Source: Clostridiales bacterium
GTDB lineage: Bacteria > Bacillota > Clostridia > Oscillospirales > Oscillospiraceae
DNA: 9,755 nt
Assembly: GCA_019421525.1 (NCBI GenBank)
Contig: JAHZFC010000083.1
Span: 1 to 9,755 of the forward strand
Direction: 5' to 3'
In this document: piece after piece, positions 1 to 7,060 of the stretch
Position numbering within the stretch: position 1 is the stretch's first letter
Layout of the letters: every line of letters starts with the position of its first letter
Program-made: the position numbers and the translations under genes
The notes under the pieces: model-generated
Databases searched by the model: none
What the model was told of the DNA's origin: nothing
What the model saw: the letters and a program-made list of their open reading frames with translations, nothing else

Positions 1-346
1 GGCCCAGGGCGGTGACCACCGCCTCCCCGGTGCCGGTGAGACGGCGGGCCTTTTCCAGCTTGGCCGGGTAACCGGGGAAGGCCAGCGGGTCGCTGGACAC
101 CAGGTCGGCGTCCAGCTCCCGAAAGGTGCCCTTGTCCAGCACCAGACTCAGCCGGTAATAGGCCCCCACCGGGTGATGGTAGCCGCACAGGGGACAGACA
201 TACCGGTGGCTGGACAGCGTCCGGCGCTCCACCGGCTTGGAGCAGCCGGGGCACAGCTCCCGGGCGTGGGCAGGGGCCGGCGGGGTGCTGCGCAGGGCCT
301 TCATGGCCAGCAGCTTCTGCCGGCGCTGGGCCAGGATGGTGCTCAT
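1..346 (-). CDS. accD: Acetyl-CoA carboxylase carboxyltransferase subunit beta, N-terminal part (cut by window edge)
   Basis: The first 115 residues of AccD are visible; the rest lies beyond base 1. AccD pairs with AccA to transfer the carboxyl group from biotin on AccB to acetyl-CoA, making malonyl-CoA in the cytoplasm. The visible part shows the N-terminal four-cysteine zinc ribbon (C32, C35, C51, C54, as CPGC and CPLC), followed by the conserved YRL..LLD.GTF.EL-like stretch (here YYRLSLVLDKGTFREL). The crotonase-fold catalytic core is not in the window. The ATG overlaps the accC stop by four bases (ATGA), and a GGAGG SD lies seven bases upstream inside the accC tail, so translation is probably coupled. 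AccD is certain from the zinc ribbon and context; whether accA follows cannot be seen. Confidence 0.93.
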   Translation of the reverse strand, partial: MSTILAQRRQKLLAMKALRSTPPAPAHARELCPGCSKPVERRTLSSHRYVCPLCGYHHPVGAYYRLSLVLDKGTFRELDADLVSSDPLAFPGYPAKLEKARRLTGTGEAVVTALG

Positions 347-1725
347 CCGGCTTCCTCCTCTCCGCTGCCGCTCCAGGCCAGGAGCGTGTCCAGGTTGTCC
401 TCCAAAAATCCGGTGTCATAATGGCCCCGGACAAAGTCCGGGTGGTAGAGGATCTGGTGGAGCAGGTCGATGTTGGTGGCAGGCCCCTCGATGATCAGCT
501 CCTCCAGGCTCCGGCGCATCCGGCGGATGGCCTCCAGCCGGGTGGGGGCGCAGACGATGATCTTGGCCATGAGGGAGTCGTACCAGGCGGGCATTTCACA
601 GCCGGGGTACAGCCCGGTGTCCACCCGGACCCCGATGCCGCCGGGGAGGTGGAGGAAGCCCACCTTGCCCGGACTGGGCAGAAAGCCCCGGGCAGGGTCC
701 TCGGCGTTGATGCGGCATTCTATGGCGTGGCCCCGAAAGACCACCTCCTCCTGGGCGACGGACAGCGGCAGCCCGGCCGCGACGCGGATCTGCTCCCGGA
801 CCAGGTCCAGGCCGGTGGTCAGCTCGGTCACCGGGTGCTCCACTTGGATGCGGGTATTCATCTCGATGAAGTAGTAGCGGCCCTCCTGGTCCAACACGAA
901 TTCGACGGTGCCCGCGTTCTGGTAGCCCGCCGCCCGGGCCGCTGTCACAGCTGCCCGGCCCATCTCCGCCCGCAGAGCTGGCGTGAGGGCCTTGGAGGGG
1001 GACTCCTCCAGGAGCTTCTGGTTGCGCCGCTGGATGGAGCAGTCCCGTTCCCCCAGCTGGATCACGTTCCCCCGGCTGTCCGCCATGATCTGGAACTCGA
1101 TGTGCCGGGGGCGGAGGATCAGCTTCTCCAGGTACATCTCCCCGTCTCCGAAGCAGGAGAGCGCCTCGCTGCGGGCTTCCTCGAACAGGGGCTCCAGCTG
1201 GTCCGGTCCATATACCTTGCGCATCCCCCGGCCGCCGCCGCCGGCGGCGGCCTTGAGGAGCACCGGATATCCGATGGCGTCGGCGACCGCTTTTGCCTGG
1301 GCCGCACTCTCCACCGCCCCGTCGGAGCCTGGCACCACCGGCACGCCGGCCTTCCGCATCAGCGACCTGGCGGCGGCCTTGTTGCCCATGGCCCGGATCA
1401 CATGGCCGGGCGGGCCGATGAAGGCGATCCCCGCCCCTTCACAGGCGTCGGCAAAGTCCGGGTTTTCAGACAAAAAGCCATAGCCTGGGTGGATGGCGTC
1501 GCAGCCGGCGGCCCTGGCCACGGTGAGGATGGCGTCCATATCAAGATAGCTGTCCGCCGCCCGGGCCGGGCCGATGCAGTAGGCCCGCTCCGCCAGCTGG
1601 ACGTGGAGGGCCTCCCGGTCCGCCTGGGAGTACACGGCCACCGGTTCGATCTCCAGCTCCCGGCAGGCCCGGAAGATCCGCACGGCGATCTCACCCCGGT
1701 TGGCGATCAAAATACGCTTGAACAT
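343..1725 (-). CDS. accC: Acetyl-CoA carboxylase biotin carboxylase subunit
   Basis: A 460-residue biotin carboxylase (E. coli AccC is 449), which uses ATP and bicarbonate to carboxylate the biotin on AccB. The N-terminal fold starts with KRILIANRGEIAVR and HPGYGFLSEN. The ATP-grasp domain has K116 (GNKAAAR), K158 followed by the glycine-rich loop at 161-168, metal and catalytic residues E275, E288, N290 and R292 in EMNTRIQVEHPVTE, and R338 in ECRINAEDP, all in the positions known from the E. coli enzyme. The C-terminal domain is complete, then ends in a short Ser/Gly/Glu tail. The start has an AGGAAGG SD and lies four bases after the accB stop. Pyruvate or propionyl carboxylase subunits are related, but acpP, accB and accD neighbours settle the acetyl-CoA role. 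Confidence 0.97.
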   Translation of the reverse strand: MFKRILIANRGEIAVRIFRACRELEIEPVAVYSQADREALHVQLAERAYCIGPARAADSYLDMDAILTVARAAGCDAIHPGYGFLSENPDFADACEGAGIAFIGPPGHVIRAMGNKAAARSLMRKAGVPVVPGSDGAVESAAQAKAVADAIGYPVLLKAAAGGGGRGMRKVYGPDQLEPLFEEARSEALSCFGDGEMYLEKLILRPRHIEFQIMADSRGNVIQLGERDCSIQRRNQKLLEESPSKALTPALRAEMGRAAVTAARAAGYQNAGTVEFVLDQEGRYYFIEMNTRIQVEHPVTELTTGLDLVREQIRVAAGLPLSVAQEEVVFRGHAIECRINAEDPARGFLPSPGKVGFLHLPGGIGVRVDTGLYPGCEMPAWYDSLMAKIIVCAPTRLEAIRRMRRSLEELIIEGPATNIDLLHQILYHPDFVRGHYDTGFLEDNLDTLLAWSGSGEEEAG

Positions 1726-1729
1726 GGGC

Positions 1730-2146
1730 TCACCCTTCCTGATACCGCATCAGGGGGTCCCCGAAGGACACCAGGGCCCCGTCCTGGGCCAGGACCTCCT
1801 GGATGACGCAGTCGCAGGGGGCCTGCACCTCGCTCATCATCTTCATGGCCTCCAGCAGGGCCACGGTCTGCCCCTTCTCCACCCGCTGCCCTGGCCGGAC
1901 GAAGGGCTCCGCCCCCGGCTCGGGCGCGAGGTAGAAGGTGCCCACCAGAGGGGCGGTGAGAAAGGTGCCCGCAGGGGCCGCGCTGTCCTCGGCGGAGCGA
2001 GGCAGGGGGGTGGGGGCGGCACCGCAGGAGGCCGCAGCTCCGTCCTTTTCCAGCTCCAGGGAAAAATTTCCCACGGACAGCTTCATTTTCGTGGCCGTGC
2101 TGGCGTCGAACCGGGCCATCAGCTCAAAGATCTCTTGGTCGTTCAT
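1730..2146 (-). CDS. accB: Biotin carboxyl carrier protein of acetyl-CoA carboxylase
   Basis: A 138-residue carrier that holds biotin and moves the carboxyl group between AccC and the AccA/AccD transferase. An N-terminal helix (MNDQEIFELMARFDAS) leads to a segment resembling the AccB N-terminus (LSVGNFSLELEKDG, about 23-36), an Ala/Pro linker (37-62), and the biotinyl domain (63-138). The biotinylation motif EAMKMM places the modified lysine at K102. The segment PFVRPGQRVEKGQ matches the region that forms the protruding thumb in E. coli BCCP, which marks it as AccB and not a lipoyl domain. The length is slightly short because the linker is short. The SD is AGAGGAGA, eight bases before the ATG. 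It lies 52 bases after acpP and 4 bases before accC. Confidence 0.96.
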   Translation of the reverse strand: MNDQEIFELMARFDASTATKMKLSVGNFSLELEKDGAAASCGAAPTPLPRSAEDSAAPAGTFLTAPLVGTFYLAPEPGAEPFVRPGQRVEKGQTVALLEAMKMMSEVQAPCDCVIQEVLAQDGALVSFGDPLMRYQEG

Positions 2147-2166
2147 GACTGTCTCCTCTCGGGAAA

Positions 2167-2190
2167 GGGCACCGGCACTGGCCGATGCCC
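2167..2190 (-). promoter_or_regulatory. Hairpin between acpP and accB
   Basis: In the minus-strand transcript a 10-base-pair GC-rich stem (GGGCATCGGC / GCCGGTGCCC, one G-U pair) closes a CAGT tetraloop eight bases after the acpP stop, followed by TTTCCC. The lone mismatch is a G-U pair only on this strand, which suits an RNA element. The U-tract is too short for an efficient terminator. Partial attenuation or 3'-end protection could raise acpP mRNA above the carboxylase genes, as ACP is needed in large amounts; that role is inference. Confidence 0.5.
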
Positions 2191-2198
2191 CAAGCGTT

Positions 2199-2429
2199 TT
2201 ACGCCGCGTGTGCGCGGATGAAGTTGACCAGATCGCCCACAGTTTTCATGTTGGGCAGGTCCTCGTCGCTGATGGTCACGTCGAACGCCTCCTCCAGGGC
2301 CATGGACAGCTCCACCGCCGCCAGGGAGTCGGCCCCCAGGTCGTCGGCCAGGCGGGCCTCCATGGTCACCTTGTCCAGGTCGCAGCTCAGGGTCTCCACG
2401 ATGATCTCTCTTACTTTTTCAAATTCCAT
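2199..2429 (-). CDS. acpP: Acyl carrier protein
   Basis: A 76-residue acyl carrier protein, the usual length. It carries growing fatty-acyl chains as thioesters on 4'-phosphopantetheine in type II fatty-acid synthesis. The attachment serine is S35 in LGADSLAAVELSM, the standard DSL motif at the start of helix II. The protein is acidic, with the expected helix I (EFEKVREIIVETL) and helix III/IV region (DEDLPNMKTVGDLVNFIRAH). The start has an AAGGAG SD seven to eight bases upstream. It is the first gene after the promoter at 2497-2524, so it leads the acc operon. A polyketide or D-alanyl carrier is possible in principle, but the acc genes and sequence make fatty-acid ACP by far the best call. 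Confidence 0.96.
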   Translation of the reverse strand: MEFEKVREIIVETLSCDLDKVTMEARLADDLGADSLAAVELSMALEEAFDVTISDEDLPNMKTVGDLVNFIRAHAA

Positions 2430-2478
2430 GACAAACGCTCCTTGAAGTAGTTTCGAAAATTTAATTAAAAATTTTTAT

Positions 2479-2503
2479 CTAAAATAGATGAACTATATTT
2501 TAG
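2479..2503. promoter_or_regulatory. Palindrome over the acpP -10 and start site (candidate operator)
   Basis: Perfect 8-base arms CTAAAATA and TATTTTAG are separated by nine bases. One arm contains the whole -10 hexamer and the other lies just past the predicted transcription start. A dimeric repressor bound here would block RNA polymerase. The arms do not resemble the FapR or FabT operators as I recall them. The position is seen; operator function is inferred. Confidence 0.5.
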
Positions 2504-2524
2504 CAGGAGATCTGGATTTGTCAA
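2497..2524 (-). promoter_or_regulatory. SigA-type promoter of the acpP-acc operon
   Basis: On the minus strand a perfect -35 TTGACA (2524-2519), a 16-base spacer and TAAAAT (2502-2497) preceded by TGC form a near-consensus promoter with an extended -10. The expected transcription start is near 2490, giving a leader of about 60 bases that is very AT-rich in an otherwise GC-rich region. The next terminator upstream (2624-2658) isolates this promoter from the SLH gene. Confidence 0.85.
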
Positions 2525-2545
2525 GGGGAAGTTTGTAAGATCTCC
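2506..2545. repeat. Inverted repeat flanking the acpP -35
   Basis: GGAGATCT (2506-2513) and AGATCTCC (2538-2545) are perfect inverted copies, centres 32 bases apart (about three helical turns), placed on either side of the TTGACA box. This geometry would suit two sites on the same DNA face. No known operator is recognised. Confidence 0.4.
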
Positions 2546-2623
2546 GTCAAAGCCCGGGCGGCCCCTGACCGAAACGGGGCAGACGAGGTGGGCGCTCTGC
2601 TGCCGGATACCAGTCAAAAGGAT

Positions 2624-2658
2624 GACAGCTCCCTTCAGACCGGCTGAAGGGAGCTGTC
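2624..2658 (-). terminator. Intrinsic terminator of the SLH surface-protein gene
   Basis: A perfect 15-base-pair stem (GACAGCTCCCTTCAG and its complement) with a 5-base loop lies about 35 bases after the SLH gene stop. On the minus strand it is followed by ATCCTTTTGAC, a short T-tract; on the plus strand no T-tract follows, so it acts for minus-strand transcripts. Confidence 0.85.
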
Positions 2659-2692
2659 GTATGCTGTGTTCTGAGTCAAAAAGGGATGGGGG

Positions 2693-5600
2693 TCAGTCCA
2701 TGACCTCGCCGCCAGGGGCGGAATTGGCATTGGACCACTCCCGCTCCAGGGCGGCCCAGTCCCGCTCCTCCAGCTTTTCGGTCCACCCCTCCACGGTCTG
2801 GCCGTCTTCCTCGGTCCAGGTGTAGTCGTGGGAGTTGGTGGCCTCCTGCATGGCCTCATAGTACCAGGCCTGGGCGCTGCTGTTGTCCGGCCAGGTGATC
2901 ATCTGAGCCCAGGGCAGCAGGTGGTCCTCGTGGGGGGCCCGGCCCAGGGTGCGGTTGACGATGGTGGCCGCCTCCGCCCGGGTGATGCTGGCCAGGGGGC
3001 GGAAGGTGCCGTCTGGCATGCCCTCTACCAGCCCCAGCGCGGTGGCAGCGGCGACGTAGCGGGCATACCACTCGGTGCCGTCCACATCGGAGTAGCCGCC
3101 GGTGTACCCGTAGTCATAGGCCGACTGGAAGAATCGTACGGCGATGGTGGTGAACTCCGCCCGGGTGATGGAGTCGGTGGGACCGAAGCTGCCGTTGTCA
3201 TACCCGGTGAGGATCCCCATGTTGGTCAGGGTGGAGATGGCGTTGTTGTACCAGTCATCGCTGTCCACATCGGGATAAGGGTTGGTCTGGCTCCAGTACT
3301 GTTCCCGGGCCCCGTCGGTGAGCAGGCGGAAGAAGATCGTGGCCACCTCGGCCCGGGTGATGCTGGCCTCTGGCCGGATGGTACCGTCTGTGAAGCCGAT
3401 GAGGTAGGCCACATGGTCCTCCGTGTTCAGCCCCTCCGGGTCATCGTCGTCCTCGCCGCCGGGGTCGGGGGTGGGATCTGGGTCGGGATCGGGGATGGGC
3501 ACCGGGGTGTAGCTGTCCTCCACCCGGACGCTGCAGCTGTCGGTGGCGGTGAGGTCGCCGGCCGCGGCGGTGACCGTGTTGGTCAGCAGCTGGCCCTCGG
3601 CAGTGGAGCGGACCACCGCGGTCAGAGTGACGGTCCGGGACTGGCCCGGATCTAAGGAGGCAACGGTCCAGGAGCTGTCCGCGCTGGTCAGCCGCAGGCC
3701 GGCCGGCAGGGCGTCTGCCACCGTGATGCCGGTCAGCACGGTGCCGCCGGTGTTGGTGACGGTAATGGTGTAGGTCAGCGCGTCGCCGCTCTCCACCTGA
3801 CCGCCGATGTAGGGCCGTGCGTTGACCTCCGTGAGCGCCTTGCGGACCGACAGGCCGGGAACGGCGGGGGGCTCCGGCGTCTGATAGGTGTTCACATAGT
3901 GGACCACAGACGCCGTGTTGGCCACGATGGTGCCGGTGGCATCGACGGTGTCCTCCCGGTAGGTGGTGATGAGAGACGGACCGTCGCTGTTTTTCACAGT
4001 GGTCACGAACCCATCCGTCACTGCCTCTGACACGGTGTAGACGGTGCCGGCGGGGATGCCGTTGATGGAGACGGTCTGGCCGTTTTTCAGCGCGACGGTG
4101 CCGCCGCTGGTGATGGTGCCGGCGGGGGTGGTCTCATCGTTGAAGAAATAGGGGTAGGCGCCATCTGCCAGGAAGGTGACAGTGAACCCGAAGCTCTGAT
4201 CCAGGATCTGCTCATCTGTGGTCCCGTTGACCGTTTTGGAGATGGTGAGGCTGCCTTCCCCCGCCTCCACCCGCTCCCACTGGGCATATACCACCGTCCA
4301 GTTTTCCGTCAGCGGTGTGGTGAAATCATAGGGAGCAGTCCCCTCGGGGTCCGCCGTCCAGCCGGCAAAGACCCAGTTGTAGTCATCGCTGTTGTCCAGC
4401 GCCGCCGGGATCTGGTCAGGCCGTGTGCCTGTCCCGCCGTAGGTGATGGTGGTCTGCGCCTCCGGCATGCCGTACACGGACAGCACAGAGCCTGTGCCTG
4501 TGGGCAGGTTGGCATCAAAGGCCAGGCCCACCAGCGGGGCGTAGACATAGGTGCCGGCACAGTCAAAGCTGTTGGGGTGGGAGCCGGTCTGGCCGATATA
4601 ATCCCCGCAGACATCGGCGCAGGGGTAGGCCAGCGCGCCGTAGGCGGCCTCCGTGGCCTCGTATCGGACCTCACCGGCCGTCCAGTCGTACCTGTGGTGG
4701 GACAGCTGGGCGTCGGTCAGCGTGCCGATCTTGGCGACGCCTGCGCCCAGGATATCGGCGGGATCGTCCACACGGTCGTCCTCGAACAGGTCCACGTCGT
4801 TGCTGCCGGCGGTGGACTCCCCGTTGCCCCTGGCGTAGTCGCTCGTCATGAACGGGTCCAAAAGCAGGGTGTGTGTGTTTTCCTCTCCATCCAAAGCGAT
4901 AGCGGCGCTGGTGAGAACAGGTTCCGTGTTGCTTTTCAGGTTATCAGCGGCGTTGCTGTTTAGGTCATAGGCCACCACACTGCTGCCCTCGGTCGTGGTC
5001 ACGGAACCCATGCGGCCCACAGCGCCCAACCAGGCGGAACCAGGCTGAGCAACAGATGTACAACTATCGATCGTCAGATCATATTTGTAGTCTACGCCGG
5101 ATGTCCGCCTGCCGACCCACAGGTCGCCGGCGGTATAGCTCAGCAGCCGCTCCCCGTTGCAGCGCAGGTCCACCGTGCAGCGGGTGAGCGAGGAATCGCG
5201 GGACTGGATATAGATCCCGGCGTAGCCGTTGTGGAGGATCTCCAGGGTGGAATCGGTCATCTCAAAGCCGATGCAGGACAGGGCATGTCCGCCCCGGTTG
5301 CCGTTCATGGTGATGGTGGAGCCGTCCACGATCCAGTAGCCGGAGTTGCAGGCGTTGCCCAGGTTGTCGCTGACGTTGATGGTGGAGTCGGTCACATGGA
5401 TGTTCACGTTGTTGATGGCAAAGCCGCCCGCCTGGTTGTCGCTGAAGTCCACATGGGAATCCTCGATGTAGATCGCGTCATAGCCGGTGCGGTTGTCTCC
5501 GGAGTAGAAGGCGTTGGTGTTGCCGCTGTCCACGGACATCCCGGTGGCGGACAGGGTGGAGCCGTCCAGCAGCTTGAGCACGCTGCCGGCGTACATGGCG

Positions 5601-6511
5601 TAGCTCCAGCCGTTTTGGTTGCCGACGGTGGAGATATCACAGTCAGAGAATGTGACCGATCCGCTGGAGCCATACAGCCCCAGGAACTGGCCGTTATAGC
5701 CCTCGGCGGTGAGGGTGCAGCTGTTCAGGACGATGTCGCCGGAGAAGAAATAGATCGCCGCGTCATAGCCGGCGCTGGTGGTCTTAGTCGCGCCCTGCGC
5801 CGTTTGGAAGGTACAGTTGTCGAACCGGACATTGCCGCCGATCCACAGCTTGGTGACCACCTCGCCGTTGTTGTAGCTGATGCCATCCTGATCGCCGGAG
5901 ATCCGCACCGTCCCGCCGGACAGGAGGAAGGTGCAGTCGGTGAACACGATGGGAGCGGTCTGGCCGGCCTGCTGGCCGGAGATCATGAGGGCGGCGCCGT
6001 CGCCGATGTCATAGGTGGCGCCGGAGGCGCCCTCGGTGATGATGCTGACTCCCGGTGCCAGGGCGGCTGGGTCAGCGCTGCTGTCCAGGGCGTCCAGGGC
6101 GGTCCGGACCGTCTCCAGGGCAGTCAGGGCCTGTTCGACCGCGGCTGTCTCCTCCTCGGTCAGCACGATCTCAGAGAGCGCGGCATAGGCCGCCTCGGCG
6201 GCCTCCACCAGCGCGGCCGCCGTGTCCTGCCCCTCCGGGACGATCTCCTCCGGGAGGGCGGCGACCGCATCCAGAAAGGCCTGGACCTCCGGGGCGACCG
6301 CCAGCGGATCTGTGCCGCTGAGGTCATTTGGGACCGTTGTGGATGTGGACCCTTCCTCTGAGGACGTCCCGCCGCCGCCCGTTGCGTCCGATGTTCCGTC
6401 CAACGATGGGACAAGGGCCGTGTCCTCCGCCAGCGCCGCCATGGGCAGCAGCCCGATGCACAGCGCCAGCGCGCACAGCAGGCTCACTGTGCGCCGAAAA
6501 TTTCGCTTCAT
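2693..6511 (-). CDS. Large multidomain SLH-anchored surface protein (adhesin-like)
   Basis: A 1272-residue exported protein. Residues 1-28 are a signal peptide (KRNFRR, hydrophobic core, AALA before ED). Residues 29-70 are low complexity and 71-145 are Ala/Glu-rich helix. Residues 155-520 look like a parallel beta-helix of short repeated strands with DST/NST-type turns. Residues 662-746 resemble an InlB B-repeat (FAGWTADPEG...VVYAQW). Residues 754-876 resemble a pilin/Cna-B-like domain with K759, E829 and N874 placed for an isopeptide bond. Residues 886-997 are DUF11-like. A Pro/Asp linker (1003-1026) leads to three SLH repeats, each with ITRAE (1051, 1115, 1176), which bind pyruvylated wall polymer. 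A tail with ATNSHDYTW and DWAALE is typical of gut Clostridia SLH proteins. It has no catalytic motif I recognise. SD AGGAGG, 11 bases upstream. The ligand is unknown. Confidence 0.9.
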   Translation of the reverse strand: MKRNFRRTVSLLCALALCIGLLPMAALAEDTALVPSLDGTSDATGGGGTSSEEGSTSTTVPNDLSGTDPLAVAPEVQAFLDAVAALPEEIVPEGQDTAAALVEAAEAAYAALSEIVLTEEETAAVEQALTALETVRTALDALDSSADPAALAPGVSIITEGASGATYDIGDGAALMISGQQAGQTAPIVFTDCTFLLSGGTVRISGDQDGISYNNGEVVTKLWIGGNVRFDNCTFQTAQGATKTTSAGYDAAIYFFSGDIVLNSCTLTAEGYNGQFLGLYGSSGSVTFSDCDISTVGNQNGWSYAMYAGSVLKLLDGSTLSATGMSVDSGNTNAFYSGDNRTGYDAIYIEDSHVDFSDNQAGGFAINNVNIHVTDSTINVSDNLGNACNSGYWIVDGSTITMNGNRGGHALSCIGFEMTDSTLEILHNGYAGIYIQSRDSSLTRCTVDLRCNGERLLSYTAGDLWVGRRTSGVDYKYDLTIDSCTSVAQPGSAWLGAVGRMGSVTTTEGSSVVAYDLNSNAADNLKSNTEPVLTSAAIALDGEENTHTLLLDPFMTSDYARGNGESTAGSNDVDLFEDDRVDDPADILGAGVAKIGTLTDAQLSHHRYDWTAGEVRYEATEAAYGALAYPCADVCGDYIGQTGSHPNSFDCAGTYVYAPLVGLAFDANLPTGTGSVLSVYGMPEAQTTITYGGTGTRPDQIPAALDNSDDYNWVFAGWTADPEGTAPYDFTTPLTENWTVVYAQWERVEAGEGSLTISKTVNGTTDEQILDQSFGFTVTFLADGAYPYFFNDETTPAGTITSGGTVALKNGQTVSINGIPAGTVYTVSEAVTDGFVTTVKNSDGPSLITTYREDTVDATGTIVANTASVVHYVNTYQTPEPPAVPGLSVRKALTEVNARPYIGGQVESGDALTYTITVTNTGGTVLTGITVADALPAGLRLTSADSSWTVASLDPGQSRTVTLTAVVRSTAEGQLLTNTVTAAAGDLTATDSCSVRVEDSYTPVPIPDPDPDPTPDPGGEDDDDPEGLNTEDHVAYLIGFTDGTIRPEASITRAEVATIFFRLLTDGAREQYWSQTNPYPDVDSDDWYNNAISTLTNMGILTGYDNGSFGPTDSITRAEFTTIAVRFFQSAYDYGYTGGYSDVDGTEWYARYVAAATALGLVEGMPDGTFRPLASITRAEAATIVNRTLGRAPHEDHLLPWAQMITWPDNSSAQAWYYEAMQEATNSHDYTWTEEDGQTVEGWTEKLEERDWAALEREWSNANSAPGGEVMD

Positions 6512-6530
6512 ATCATGTGGTTCCTCCTTT
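6508..6530 (-). promoter_or_regulatory. Ribosome binding site with a competing upstream ATG
   Basis: After AAAGGAGG the minus strand reads AACCACATGATATGAAG. The first ATG is six bases from AGGAGG and opens only ATG-ATA-TGA; its stop overlaps the second ATG, which is 11 bases away and starts the SLH protein. The signal peptide (MKRNFRR) fixes the second ATG as the true start. Some ribosomes could start at the first ATG and restart at the overlapping second one. Confidence 0.55.
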
Positions 6531-6824
6531 TCCTGGGAAATCGATCATCTATGTAAACACCCGTTCGGGTGGAGCGACCGGATGCCGAGTGAGAGACCCG
6601 CCAGGCGGATGGGGAGCGGAAGAGGGAAGAAAAGGCGGGTGCACGGCTTCGATCGTCATCAATATAGCAGGAAAAAACTGGGAAAAATGGGGAAAATGAT
6701 CGTCCGGGAGAAAAGAGGCGAAAAAACATAAAAAATAGATCGATCGTAACCTTAGCAGATCGGCCTGGCTCGATCGGTTGAAAAGAGGTCAGAGGTGGAG
6801 GAGAGTAAGGGAACAGACGAAAAG
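6512..6824. other. Gene-free upstream region of the SLH gene
   Basis: About 310 bases without a credible gene. It holds the SD, a small hairpin in the leader (6558-6571, CACCCG-TT-CGGGTG), the candidate -10, six A-tracts of four to six bases between 6672 and 6735 spaced near the helical repeat, and seven GATC sites between 6543 and 6775, three of them in CGATCG palindromes (6650, 6741, 6771). The reading frame that crosses it on the minus strand (6508-6939) reads through a terminator stem and looks spurious. Confidence 0.6.
6661..6669 (-). promoter_or_regulatory. Candidate extended -10 promoter for the SLH gene
   Basis: The minus strand reads TGC-TATATT, an extended -10, about 150 bases before the start codon. 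No good -35 lies 17 bases upstream (CATTTT), but T-tracts fill that zone. This is the best promoter candidate in 6512-6800; the call rests on the -10 alone. Confidence 0.45.
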
Positions 6825-6862
6825 AGCACCGCAGGACCGCTATACGGCGGTCCTGCGGTGCT
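6825..6862 (-). terminator. Strong stem-loop terminator upstream of the SLH gene
   Basis: A perfect 16-base-pair stem (AGCACCGCAGGACCGC and its complement) with a six-base TATACG loop. On the minus strand it is followed by CTTTTCG, a short T-tract; no T-tract follows on the plus strand. It is the second minus-strand terminator after the C-S lyase gene, either a fail-safe or the end of an unrecognised short transcript from 6863-6994. Confidence 0.75.
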
Positions 6863-6994
6863 GGGCAGAGCCTCTGGATATATCCGCAGGGAATGCGTCC
6901 CGTTAAAATTGATAGACCTTTGCTATGGAGAGCCTTCAACGGTGGTCATGGCATATGCACAGGACCAGGGGGGCGTGAGACCGGGAAAAGCGAA

Positions 6995-7030
6995 CAAGTC
7001 CCGCCTGTGTCGCGACAGAGGCGGGACTTG
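6995..7030 (-). terminator. Terminator of the C-S lyase gene
   Basis: A 36-base near-perfect palindrome: outer arms CAAGTCCCGCCT / AGGCGGGACTTG, a G-G mismatch, then inner TGTCG/CGACA. It begins about 30 bases after the lyase stop, and on the minus strand is followed by TTCGCTTTTCC. The T-tract is interrupted, so termination may be incomplete. Confidence 0.7.
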
Positions 7031-7060
7031 CTTCAAAGCCCGGACCGGGAAAGGACGGGC

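Noticed and set aside
421..1806. Long plus-strand frame opposite accC
   Set aside because: It is a shadow of a well-conserved gene; high GC leaves long open frames on the opposite strand. The same holds for 5231-6361 and 7154-8359.
2561..2580. GCCCC/GGGGC stem upstream of the acpP promoter
   Set aside because: Only five pairs with a ten-base loop, easily expected by chance in GC-rich DNA.
6508..6939. Minus-strand frame of 143 codons ending at the SLH gene start
   Set aside because: It reads through the 16-pair terminator stem and the A-tract promoter region, has no domain, and its Phe/Ser/Arg-rich composition is what those non-coding tracts encode by chance.
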